Origin: Stieleria neptunia
GTDB taxonomy: Bacteria > Planctomycetota > Planctomycetia > Pirellulales > Pirellulaceae
Assembly: GCF_007754155.1 (NCBI RefSeq)
Contig: NZ_CP037423.1
Coordinates: forward strand, 5,052,865 to 5,116,864
Direction: 5' to 3'
Length of the DNA: 64,000 nt
In this document: positions 1 through 9,500 of the stretch, piece by piece
How positions within the stretch are numbered: the first letter of the stretch is position 1
How the letters are laid out: each line of letters starts with the position of its first letter
The notes under the pieces: generated by a model
What the model was told of the DNA's origin: nothing
The model's input: the letters and a program-made list of their open reading frames with translations, nothing else
The model's database searches: none
Program-made: the position numbers and the translations under genes

Positions 1-86
1 TCCGGCCAGCGAACTCGCTTCTTGCAGCAAACGAATCGCTGATTTGCAAAGCCCTCGGCCGTGCCTTGCACAGACCAAGCCATGTC

Positions 87-1895
87 ATGAAGTTAACACA
101 AGCCAGAACTCAAATGCACAACAAGGTCGTTACAAGAATTACGAGTTGCATTGCCTGCATGATGTGTGGGCTGGCCAGCGCTACGGCTCAGTCAGCTGAA
201 CCGGACGATCGCCCCAATGTGATTCTGGTGATGACAGATGACCAGGGATACGGCGATGTGCGTTCGCACGATAACCCGTTGATTGATACACCGAATCTGG
301 ATCAGTTGGCGAAGGATGGCGCACGCTTCAAAAACTTCTTCGTTTCACCTCTTTGTGCTCCTACTCGAGCCAGCTTGTTGACGGGACGTTATCACATCCG
401 CACGGGAACAGTGAATGTGTCCAACAACCTGGAGATCATGCGGGCCGAGGAAACCACGATTGCGGAGCTATTCAAGGCCAACGGCTACAGCACGGCTCTA
501 TTTGGAAAATGGCACAACGGCGAACACTATCCTCACAACCCAAATGGACAGGGTTTTGATGAGTTCGTTGGTTTTTGTGCTGGGCATACCGGGAACTACT
601 TTGATCCGATCCTTGAACACAACGGCGGAACGATCGAAACCCGGGGCTTCATCACCGACGTTTTGACCGACAAGGCGATGCAGTGGATCGAAGCCAATCG
701 CAACGAGAAGTTCTTCTGTTACATCCCTTACAACGCACCGCACACGCCCTATCAGGTGCCGGATGCGTACTATGAAAAATACAACGCCCGTGGTTTGAAT
801 GTGAAGAACGCGACGATCTACGGGATGGTCGAAAATGTTGACTACAACATGGGCCGTCTTCTAAAGAAAGTGGAAGAGCTCGGCCTGCAAGAGGACACCA
901 TCGTCCTGTTCCTTACCGACAACGGACCCAACACACCCGATCGCTACAACGGCGGCATGAAGGGGCACAAAGGGCAGGTGGACGAAGGCGGCGTGCGTGT
1001 CCCTCTCTTCGTGCGTTGGAGCGGTCACATCAAACCTGATCGCGTTGTCGATGGACTCGCCGCTCACATCGATCTTCTGCCAACACTGGCGGATCTTTGC
1101 GAGATCGAAGTCCCCGACAGTCTTCGGTTGGACGGACGTAGCCTCAGGGCATCGCTTCTGGATGAGCAATCCGACCCGAGCGATCGGATGATATTTACCC
1201 ATCGCTATTGGGCGAAGGAGTTGCAACTACCCAATGGTGCGGCCAGAAGCCTCCGCTACCGCTACGTCCTGACAGCGAGAGAGGAATCTCTCTTTGACCT
1301 GGTTGAAGATCCTGGCCAGAAGAAAGACATCAGCAAGGAGTTTCCCAAGCAGTTCCAACGACATCGGGCAGCCTATCGCGATTGGTTTGCAGACGTCTCG
1401 AAAGACTGGGAATTGGAATCACTCATCCCCTGTGGATATCGCGAGTTTCCGATCACACACCTTCACGCGGTGCAATCAACACTGAGCGGAACGCTCAAGT
1501 TTCACGGCAGAGGATTCCATCATGACTGGATCGTCAACTGGGTTGAGGCTGATGACAAGATCACATGGGACATCGATGTCGTGGAATCAGGCACCTATCG
1601 CGTCGCCGTTAAATACACCTGCCCGAGGAAGGACACGGGATCGAAAGTTCGCATTCAGGTGAACGGTAACGGGCTCACATCCGTCGTTGATCGGCCTTTT
1701 GATCCCGCTCAATTTCCGAATCACGATCGAGCCCCCCGTGCCGGCGAGTTGGAGAAACCGTGGGCAACCCTCGAACTCGGAAAAATGGAAATGGAACAAG
1801 GAATAACGAAGCTGGTTCTCTCAGCAGATCGGATGCCTGGCACTCAGGTGATGGAAGTCCGAGAAGTCATTTTGGAAAGAGTCTTCTCCGACTAA
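87..1895 (+). CDS. Secreted S1-family sulfatase with C-terminal jelly-roll-like domain
   Basis: A cysteine-type formylglycine sulfatase that would hydrolyse a sulfate ester, probably on a polysaccharide, outside the cytoplasm. The signature CAPTRASLLTG starts at Cys90 (numbering from ATG 87). The metal-binding Asp pair lies in MTDDQGYGD, the GKWH motif follows, and the second metal site is TDNGPN. A signal peptide is visible just before AQSAEP. After about residue 470 there is an extra beta-rich domain (FHGRGFHHDWIVNW onward) that resembles a carbohydrate-binding jelly roll; many sulfatases stop before this point. Start is uncertain: TTG 66, ATG 87 and ATG 114 are in frame, and none has a clear Shine-Dalgarno. 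It is the first gene of a co-oriented cluster, 36 bases before the GH10-like gene. The substrate cannot be read from the sequence. Confidence 0.92.
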   Translation: MKLTQARTQMHNKVVTRITSCIACMMCGLASATAQSAEPDDRPNVILVMTDDQGYGDVRSHDNPLIDTPNLDQLAKDGARFKNFFVSPLCAPTRASLLTGRYHIRTGTVNVSNNLEIMRAEETTIAELFKANGYSTALFGKWHNGEHYPHNPNGQGFDEFVGFCAGHTGNYFDPILEHNGGTIETRGFITDVLTDKAMQWIEANRNEKFFCYIPYNAPHTPYQVPDAYYEKYNARGLNVKNATIYGMVENVDYNMGRLLKKVEELGLQEDTIVLFLTDNGPNTPDRYNGGMKGHKGQVDEGGVRVPLFVRWSGHIKPDRVVDGLAAHIDLLPTLADLCEIEVPDSLRLDGRSLRASLLDEQSDPSDRMIFTHRYWAKELQLPNGAARSLRYRYVLTAREESLFDLVEDPGQKKDISKEFPKQFQRHRAAYRDWFADVSKDWELESLIPCGYREFPITHLHAVQSTLSGTLKFHGRGFHHDWIVNWVEADDKITWDIDVVESGTYRVAVKYTCPRKDTGSKVRIQVNGNGLTSVVDRPFDPAQFPNHDRAPRAGELEKPWATLELGKMEMEQGITKLVLSADRMPGTQVMEVREVILERVFSD

Positions 1896-1931
1896 ACCCG
1901 GAAAGAGCCCTGCAACCCGTGAACAAATCAA

Positions 1932-4775
1932 ATGGAAACTAAGATGAGCAGAACAAGAACGATCGGACACTCTCTCGCTTTCATTTGCACTGCGCTGGTC
2001 CTGACCGTGGTGGCCGTCAACGCTCAGGATGCGAGAAGGCAAAGGACGCGATTTGCTCCCATTCACGAAGCGCTGAATCTGTCAGATGAGCAAACGCCAA
2101 AATTCCTGAGCATTCAGAAAGCCATGACCACGAAGTGGGCCGAGCTTCAAAAGATGGAGCCCGAACAGCGGAAAGCGGAACAAGAAAGGTTCTACAAAGC
2201 GAGATTTGAAGAACTCGAAGAACTACTCACGCCGCAGCAGATGACTCAATACCGGGAAATCCGGCGGCGACGCTTCAATTCTCCGAATGGTCGTCCGCAA
2301 GCGAGGCCAAATGCAAGCGAAACCAACCGCAAACCGTTTGCTCTCGCGGACTACTCTGGAAGCGACGTCGCCGGGATCGAGTCGGTCCTCGATGAGTCGC
2401 TCGTTGAGTCACAACCGTGGCGACAGCAAGCCAACGAGCGAATCGACCGTCACCGCAAAGCGACCCTTGAAATCCGTGTTGTGGATGATGAGGGAAATCC
2501 GCTGGCAGGCGTTCCGGTTCATGTGAAGCAACAACGACACCTGTTTCGATTTGGAGGAGTCGTAAGCGGACGGAGCATGCACGCGTCTGCCGGAGACCAA
2601 AACGCTCGGCCAATCACTGCTGTCACTCCTGAACAGTACAAACAGATGTTTCTGCGACTCGGGTTTAATGCCGCCGGGTTCGGTATGTACCTCAAGTACA
2701 AGCGTCGCTCGATGGCCGAACCCCACCTACCGAAGCTGTTCGAGTGGTTCCAAGAACATAACATACCCGTTCGGGGGCACTGCCTGATCTGGCCCGGAGG
2801 TGACTACGGGAGTTTCATGCCGCCAGGCCTGAGCAAGCTCGTCTATGTCGATGACCCCAACGCCAACTGGAGCAGTACCGCCAAGGGAGTTCCACGAGAC
2901 AAATTGACGGAAGCGGAACAGCAGAATGTCCGCGATCTCTGCAAAAGGATGATCGAAGAATCGGCTGGGCAATGGCCCGTCTTCGAGTGGGATGTCATCA
3001 ACGAAACCCGCAACAATCACATCGTGCAAGACCTCGTCGGACACGATGTGATTGCCGACTGGTTCAAGATTGCGAAACAAGCCACTGTCGATCGCAATGC
3101 CTTGCTCTACCTCAACGAGAACAAGGTCATCTCGGATCCCGCCGACGGTGACGTTACCGACAAGATGAGACAATTCGAGAGTGAAGTTCGTCTACTGCTC
3201 GAGAACGATGCTCCAATTTCGGCACTCGGCTTTCAATGTCGGTTTGCCAATCAAACTCCGCCCGAGACAATCTACAAACGCCTTCAATACTTCGAGAAAT
3301 TCAACCTGCCAATCGCCGCGACGGAATTCGAGATGAAGGACACGATCGGTGATGAACTGGAGAAGGCTGCGATGACGGAGCGAGTCATGACAGTCTTGTT
3401 CAGCCATCGCCTGGTCAACGGGATTTATGCCTGGACAACATTGCCCCGGGGGAGCGGCGGCACGGCAAGCCGAGCCATCCTGGAGTCGGACGGTCGCTTG
3501 AGGCTTCGAGGCAAGGTCTGGATGCACCTGATGAAAAAGCGTTGGTGGACCGACGAAACACTCACGACGGATGCTAATGGAAAGGTCAGTCTTCGGGGCT
3601 TCAAAGGCGATTACACCATCTTGGTGGGCGGCAATGTCGTTGACCTGAAGTTGGATGAAGATCAGCAGACGGAAGTCACCCGTTCGGCCCCCGCTGAACA
3701 ATCCGCCATTGGGCTGACCGAGATCGAAGGCCGCACGTGGCTGATCACACCTGAGGGAAAACCATTCTTCGCCCACGGGATCACTCATGCAACGAACCGG
3801 AGTCTGAGTGCCGACTACGGCGCGCTCTCAAAGGCCTGCCAAGATCTCGGGTTCAATGCCTATGGGTACGGCTGCCCGGGACCGCTGAAGAGCAACCTGC
3901 CCTACGTAGAAGGTCGCAACTACGTTCCCATCTCGACGTATCGGGGCAAAGGGGGGAGTTTCCGCTTCATCGACATCTTTGATCCTCGGCAGCAGCAGAG
4001 ACTGGCAACACAGGTCAAGCAGACCTGTCTCCAGAACCGCGATAACCCAAACCTGATCGGATACTACTGGACTGACCTCGGGGCCTGGCCGCTGAAGAAT
4101 TCCGTCGGCAAAAACTGGGTGGACTTCATCCGGGAATTGCCTGCCGATGCACCCGGCCGCAAGGCCTACGCTGAGTTTCTCGACTCCTGGCAGGGCGATG
4201 ACGCGAAAGCACGGGATCTTGGCTTCCTTCGAGTTATTGCACGCGAGTACTTCCGCGTCATGGGAGAGGCGAATCAAGAACACGATCCGGACCATCTCAT
4301 TTTCGGAGACCGCTTCGCCTTCAACACCATCGTTCCCGAAGTGCTTGAGGAGCTGGTGCCCTGGGTCGACGCAATCGCGATTCAACCGCCTTTCCAACCG
4401 GGGTTTCCCAAGGCGAAGTATCAGGAGATTCACGAGTTGACCGGAAAGCCCATTTTGATTTGCGATTTCGCGATTCGATTCAAGGACGGTGACAAGTCGA
4501 TCCGTGGCTGGCAGCTACAGGAAGATGCAGCGGCCGCCGGAGTTCACTATGCAAAGTACATCCACGCCGCACTGCAGACGCCCTACATCATCGGCGCCTT
4601 CTGGTGCAATCCCGTCGACTCGACGGGTGCCTTCAATAGAAGTGGAGGGCTCAAGCAGGGGTTTTTTGGTGATGGGCTGACGCCGCGACCGGGCCTGAGC
4701 GAAGCGGTGGCCGAGCTCAACCGCCACATTACCCAAGTCACCCCTGATCGTGCCGATGCGCCCGAAGTGAAATAA
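1932..4775 (+). CDS. GH10 xylanase-like protein fused to an agarase-like domain
   Basis: A 947-residue secreted protein with four parts. A signal peptide ends near VNAQDARR. Residues about 35-115 are a charged helical segment with LSDEQ and LTPQQ motifs, like the LTxxQ/Spy family. Residues about 150-560 are GH10: the N-terminal beta module (ATLEIRVVDDEGNPL, HLFRFGGVV), the acid/base motif WDVINE with Glu358, and the nucleophile motif AATEFEM with Glu465. From about residue 594 a second TIM-barrel-like region begins (GRTWLITPEGKPFFAHGI), typical of agarase-like GH50-type proteins, and runs to the C-terminus. The second region lacks obvious catalytic glutamates: the expected sites read WTD (Asp715) and ICDF (Asp845). 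ATG 1944 is an alternative start. Likely role is endo-cleavage of a beta-linked glycan; the exact substrate is unknown. Confidence 0.85.
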   Translation: METKMSRTRTIGHSLAFICTALVLTVVAVNAQDARRQRTRFAPIHEALNLSDEQTPKFLSIQKAMTTKWAELQKMEPEQRKAEQERFYKARFEELEELLTPQQMTQYREIRRRRFNSPNGRPQARPNASETNRKPFALADYSGSDVAGIESVLDESLVESQPWRQQANERIDRHRKATLEIRVVDDEGNPLAGVPVHVKQQRHLFRFGGVVSGRSMHASAGDQNARPITAVTPEQYKQMFLRLGFNAAGFGMYLKYKRRSMAEPHLPKLFEWFQEHNIPVRGHCLIWPGGDYGSFMPPGLSKLVYVDDPNANWSSTAKGVPRDKLTEAEQQNVRDLCKRMIEESAGQWPVFEWDVINETRNNHIVQDLVGHDVIADWFKIAKQATVDRNALLYLNENKVISDPADGDVTDKMRQFESEVRLLLENDAPISALGFQCRFANQTPPETIYKRLQYFEKFNLPIAATEFEMKDTIGDELEKAAMTERVMTVLFSHRLVNGIYAWTTLPRGSGGTASRAILESDGRLRLRGKVWMHLMKKRWWTDETLTTDANGKVSLRGFKGDYTILVGGNVVDLKLDEDQQTEVTRSAPAEQSAIGLTEIEGRTWLITPEGKPFFAHGITHATNRSLSADYGALSKACQDLGFNAYGYGCPGPLKSNLPYVEGRNYVPISTYRGKGGSFRFIDIFDPRQQQRLATQVKQTCLQNRDNPNLIGYYWTDLGAWPLKNSVGKNWVDFIRELPADAPGRKAYAEFLDSWQGDDAKARDLGFLRVIAREYFRVMGEANQEHDPDHLIFGDRFAFNTIVPEVLEELVPWVDAIAIQPPFQPGFPKAKYQEIHELTGKPILICDFAIRFKDGDKSIRGWQLQEDAAAAGVHYAKYIHAALQTPYIIGAFWCNPVDSTGAFNRSGGLKQGFFGDGLTPRPGLSEAVAELNRHITQVTPDRADAPEVK

Positions 4776-4816
4776 AGCACACTTCGAAAGACACCCATGC
4801 AACAAAAGAAAGTGAT

Positions 4817-6421
4817 ATGACGCTGTTTGAAAACACATACAGACGCACGCTTCTCAAGCACGCGATTGCGGGTCTGCTGACGCTCTGTTTTATCCAGGTG
4901 GCTGATGCAGAGGCTGTTCCTGTGCCGGCGACGGTTAGGGCAGTCAAGAACGAGGGAACAAAACCCCGAAATGTAGTGTTCATTCTCTCGGACGATCACC
5001 GCTACGATGCGATGAGTTTCATGGGGCATCCGCTGGCGAAGACGCCGCATATGGACGCGATGGCGAAGAATGGAGCGCATCTCAAGAACGCATTCGTGAC
5101 GACTTCGCTGTGTTCACCCAGTCGCGCATCCATCCTGACTGGACTCTACACCTTTCGACATCGAGTGATCGACAACCAACGCGCCGTTCCGGATGGGACA
5201 CTGTTCTTTCCCCAGTACCTTCAAAAGGCGGGCTACAAAACCGGGTTCATCGGCAAGTGGCATATGGGCCGCGCAAACGACAGTCCTCGCCCGGGTTTCG
5301 ATTATTGGTTCAGCTTTAAAGGCCAAGGAATGTATTACCCGCCAGGACCACAATATACGATCAACGACAATGGACGCCGGGTACCGCAAGATGGCTATAT
5401 CACGCCTTTATTGACCCGAAAAGCGATCGAGTTTCTTGAGCAGCAGGAAGGCGCGGAGGAACCGTTCTTTTTGTATCTATCGCACAAGGCCGTGCACGAT
5501 CCGTTTACTCCGGAACCAAAATACAAAGGCTCACTTAAAGATCAACCTTATGAATTTCCGGCATCGAGCGAACTGCTGAAGAACAACCTGAAGAATCGTC
5601 CACGTTGGCTTCTAGACCAACGCAACAGTTGGCACGGCATGGACTTTGCCTTGCACACTGGTCAGAGCGTCGAAGGGTTCTACAAGAGATACTGCGAAGC
5701 TCTGAGCAGCGTTGATGACAGCATCGGAGCCGTTGTCGGGCAGTTGAAAGAGATGGGCATCTACGAAGAGACGCTGGTCATCTACATGGGTGACAACGGT
5801 TTCATGTTTGGCGAGCACGGATTGTTCGACAAGCGAGTTGCGTATGAGACGTCAAGTCGCGTTCCGATGCTGATGCAGTGCCCCGAGATCATCGAAGGCG
5901 GTTCGGTGGTGGAACAGGTCGTGGCCAATATCGATATCGCTCCAACGGTCATGCAGGCCATGGGGCTGAAAAAGCCGCCACACATGGACGGACAAAGCTT
6001 CCTGCCACTGGCCCAGCTTCCGCCAGCACAGCGCAAGTCGATTCCGTGGCGCGAGTATTTCCTCTACGCGTACTATTGGGAACAGAATTACCCACAAACG
6101 CCGACGCATTTCTCGCTACGCGGAGACCAGTACAAGTACACGACGTACTACGGGCTCTGGGATACGGATGAGTTGTTTGACATACAGGCCGATCCGATGG
6201 AACAGAACAACCTCATCCATGATCCGGCATTTGCAAGAACGAAACAGCAAATGCAAAACCGGCTCTACGCAATGATGGAAGAGCTGGGAGGAATGGAAAT
6301 TCCGATGAATCCGCCACGCGGACGCCAACAGAACAAACGTCTTCGCAATCGTGACGGAGTGAAGGCGGCAGACTTCCCCGAAGCCTTCATCGTTGATGAG
6401 CCACTTCGAGAGATCAAGTAG
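4817..6421 (+). CDS. Secreted S1-family sulfatase (glucosamine-6-sulfatase-like)
   Basis: A 534-residue formylglycine sulfatase. The signature [11 protein letters not shown] starts at Cys99. Metal ligands are visible in LSDDHRYDAMSF and in GDNGFMFGEHG, and GKWHMG is present. A signal peptide covers about the first 32 residues (RRTLLKHAIAGLLTLCFIQVADA). The block PRPGFDYWFSFKGQGMYY is closely matched in the sulfatase domain of the DUF1080 fusion at 10750 ([18 protein letters not shown]), so these two are more related to each other than to the first sulfatase. Such sequences are usually annotated as N-acetylglucosamine-6-sulfatase or mucin-desulfating sulfatase, but specificity is not reliable from family alone. 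It lies 41 bases after the GH10 fusion and 104 bases before the next gene. The ATG at 4817 follows a purine-rich AAAGAAAGTG stretch, which supports this start. Confidence 0.93.
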   Translation: MTLFENTYRRTLLKHAIAGLLTLCFIQVADAEAVPVPATVRAVKNEGTKPRNVVFILSDDHRYDAMSFMGHPLAKTPHMDAMAKNGAHLKNAFVTTSLCSPSRASILTGLYTFRHRVIDNQRAVPDGTLFFPQYLQKAGYKTGFIGKWHMGRANDSPRPGFDYWFSFKGQGMYYPPGPQYTINDNGRRVPQDGYITPLLTRKAIEFLEQQEGAEEPFFLYLSHKAVHDPFTPEPKYKGSLKDQPYEFPASSELLKNNLKNRPRWLLDQRNSWHGMDFALHTGQSVEGFYKRYCEALSSVDDSIGAVVGQLKEMGIYEETLVIYMGDNGFMFGEHGLFDKRVAYETSSRVPMLMQCPEIIEGGSVVEQVVANIDIAPTVMQAMGLKKPPHMDGQSFLPLAQLPPAQRKSIPWREYFLYAYYWEQNYPQTPTHFSLRGDQYKYTTYYGLWDTDELFDIQADPMEQNNLIHDPAFARTKQQMQNRLYAMMEELGGMEIPMNPPRGRQQNKRLRNRDGVKAADFPEAFIVDEPLREIK

Positions 6422-6525
6422 GACCGCCCAAACTGATGACATCCCAGAATGCTAATTTCACAGAACGCTAATTGACACTGATTGGACACTCATTCGGGTC
6501 GTTCAGAATCAAAACACGCATCAAC

Positions 6526-9500
6526 ATGAAAATGAAACAGTACTTCCTCTTGTTTATAGCCGCCTGCTGTTTTCCGGGCGTTCCTTTCAGTCATGGCCAG
6601 GATGACCTCTCGTGGGCATCCAGCGAAAAGACCCAATTCACGCCCAATGTTCATCACCCGAACATTAAGCGTGTCACGCTGTTCGCTCAGAACCCCGACA
6701 TCGTCACACCGATTGGAATCGCCGTCGCGTCCGATGGCCGAGTGTTTGTTCAGGAGAATCACACCCACAAACGCAACTCAGACTACCGGGGGCCAGAGAC
6801 TGACCGGATTCTTGTTTTCGAAGACAAAGACAACGATGGCATCGCTGATGATCGGTCCATTTTCTACGAAGGTCACACCTTTAGCACGGATCTGTTGTTT
6901 GGCCCCGACGGGCATCTCTATGTGAGCACTCGCTGGTTCATCGGTCGTTTTCGGGACGCCTCCAATAAAACCAAAGCGGAGGGCGAGCCAGAGAAACTTA
7001 TCATCTGCGAAACCGATGGTGACTACCCACATAACGGGGTAGGAGGACTTGCGATCGATCCCGCAAACCCTGAGTGGCTCGCATTTGGTTTTGGCGAGAA
7101 CCTTGGCGCGGATTACACCTTCGTCGGCTCGGACGGCGTGAAGCTTTCAGGTGGCGCCGAAGGTGGCTCGACCTATCGTTGCCGTACCGATGGCAGCAAG
7201 CTCACTCGCCAAACAACCGGACACTGGAACGCCTTTGGAATGGCATACGATCTGGCGGGGAACCTCTTCAGCACGGACAACGATCCCAACGCCATTCCGC
7301 CGAATCGCTTGCTGCATATCGTTCCGGGTGCCGACTTCGGCTTCGAGTACCGCTACGGTCGATCGGGACTGCACCCGCTGGTGTGTTGGTACGGCGAGAA
7401 TCCCGGAACACTTGGAATGATTGGGGCATTGGGTGAAGCGGCAAGCGGCTTGATCTCTCATGGCCCCGGAAAGCTGCTGAGTGCCTCATGGACCGATAAC
7501 CGCGTCGATTTGCATTCATTGAAACCGCGTGGAGACTCATTCGTCGCCACTCGTGAACAGTTTCTCAGCGGCCCCGACGAGTTTCGGCCGGTGCACTTCG
7601 CTTATTCCGCCGACGGTCGCTATCTCTACTTCACCGACTGGGTGAAGCTGTCCTATCCGGTACATGGCCATGGACGCATTTGGCGAGTTGAATTTAAGCA
7701 GCCGATCACGCTCGAGCCATCGTCAAACCGACCACCAGCCCAGGAGCTTTCAACAACCGAAGCATTCGTCAAGCTTGGAAGTGATGATCCCTACGCACGC
7801 ACCGCAGCCATGCATGCGTTGTTGGCACATCCTGAAGCGTTGGCGGGCTACGACTGGCAGTCGGAAGCCAATGGAATCGCGCGAGCTCATTACGCTGTGG
7901 CACGAAAGCGTTCCGATGCCGCAGGACGCACTGACATTATTCCTGCATTGTTGGAAGACGATGATTCGGAAGTGCGTTTCGTCGGTATCAAGTGGATTGC
8001 AGACGAGAAGCTCAGCCAATACGAGTCGCAACTAAGAGGTGTTCTCAATCGAAGCGACCTCAGTCGGCGCGACTTGCTTTCGGTGATTGCCGCACTCGCG
8101 CGAATGAGTGGCGGATCGAGAAGGGAGTTTTCTCCCGATAAAGTCTTGCTTGAATTAGCACTCAGTGAAGATAAGCCGCCGGAATTGCGTTCACTCGCGC
8201 TAGCCAATGTAAAGGTGAACTACCCCGGCCTGAAAGTTGCTTCGTTAGCCGCTCTGGCGAGATCGAAGTCCCGAAGTATCCAGCGTGAGGCGATCCATAC
8301 ACTCGCTCTTCATTCAGACGCGAAGAGGGCGGCCGTGTTAGCCAGGATCGCAGACGATAATTCGGTAGATGCAGATCTTAGAGCGGATGCGATCGCAGGG
8401 CTCGCCGGCGGCGGGCAAGATCAAGCGGCGCTGTTAAGGAAACTTGCATCGGATTCCGATCCGACGATTGCCGAAGAAGCGGATCGTACGCTTGTCGCGG
8501 CAGGACTTGACAAACGAAAGGTTGAGGACAAACCGCCGGCCGATCGAGTCGACGATTGGGTAGCACTGATCGAAAGTGAAGCGTCGGGCGAGCCTGATGT
8601 CGCGGTTGGTCGTCGTCTCTTTTTTCACTCGACATTCGCGGGTTGTTACAAATGCCATGCGATACAGGGCCGCGGTAGCGCAGTTGGACCGGATTTGACC
8701 AACATCCATAAACAGACCGGTGTCAATCAAGCGTGGTTGCTGAAACATATCGTCAACCCAAATGCTGAAATGGCTCCCTATTATCGTCCACAACAGTTGC
8801 TGACAGTCGACGGAGTGGTGTTGACCGGTTTGATTGTTGGAAAAGAAGGACAGAAGCAGCAGTACGTCGCTTCAGACGGTACCACGTTCAGTGTTGACAA
8901 GGAGGATGTCGAAGAGCGGCGTGAGTTGCAAACGTCCATCATGCCCAACGGTCTAGTTGACGCAATGACGGTCGTCGAAATCCGCCATCTGATCGCGTAC
9001 CTGCTCAATGACAATGAAAGACGTATTGAACTGGATGCGGCGATGGATACTGACTCCGCCAAACCTCAGATCGTTGGCAACCCGGGTTTCATACATCTGG
9101 AAAAGGACAATGGAGTTTGGTGGTTAGCTGACCATACCGGGAAACGGTTCATTACCACGGGGATGAATCATGTCGGCGAGGGCGGTGTGCTGTTCAACGA
9201 AGTCAACAAAGGGTGGCTGACGGGAAAGTTCGGCGAGGACATCAAAGGATCATGGGGCGGCTTGAATCCTCGCGCTAGGAACCACGGAGGCTATGCCGAC
9301 ATGGTTGTGAAGGACTTCAAGGACTATTCGTTCAACACGATCCCTTTCCATGCCTACTCGACGCCCCTGGATCTGTACGAAAAGCGTGGGATTTATTACG
9401 TCGCCAAGATCAAGGTTCAGAGTATTTCACTGATGCAGATGAATCGCGCGAAGGGTGCTCGATTTCCCGACGTCTTCTCCGCGAGTTTCCGGGACAAATT

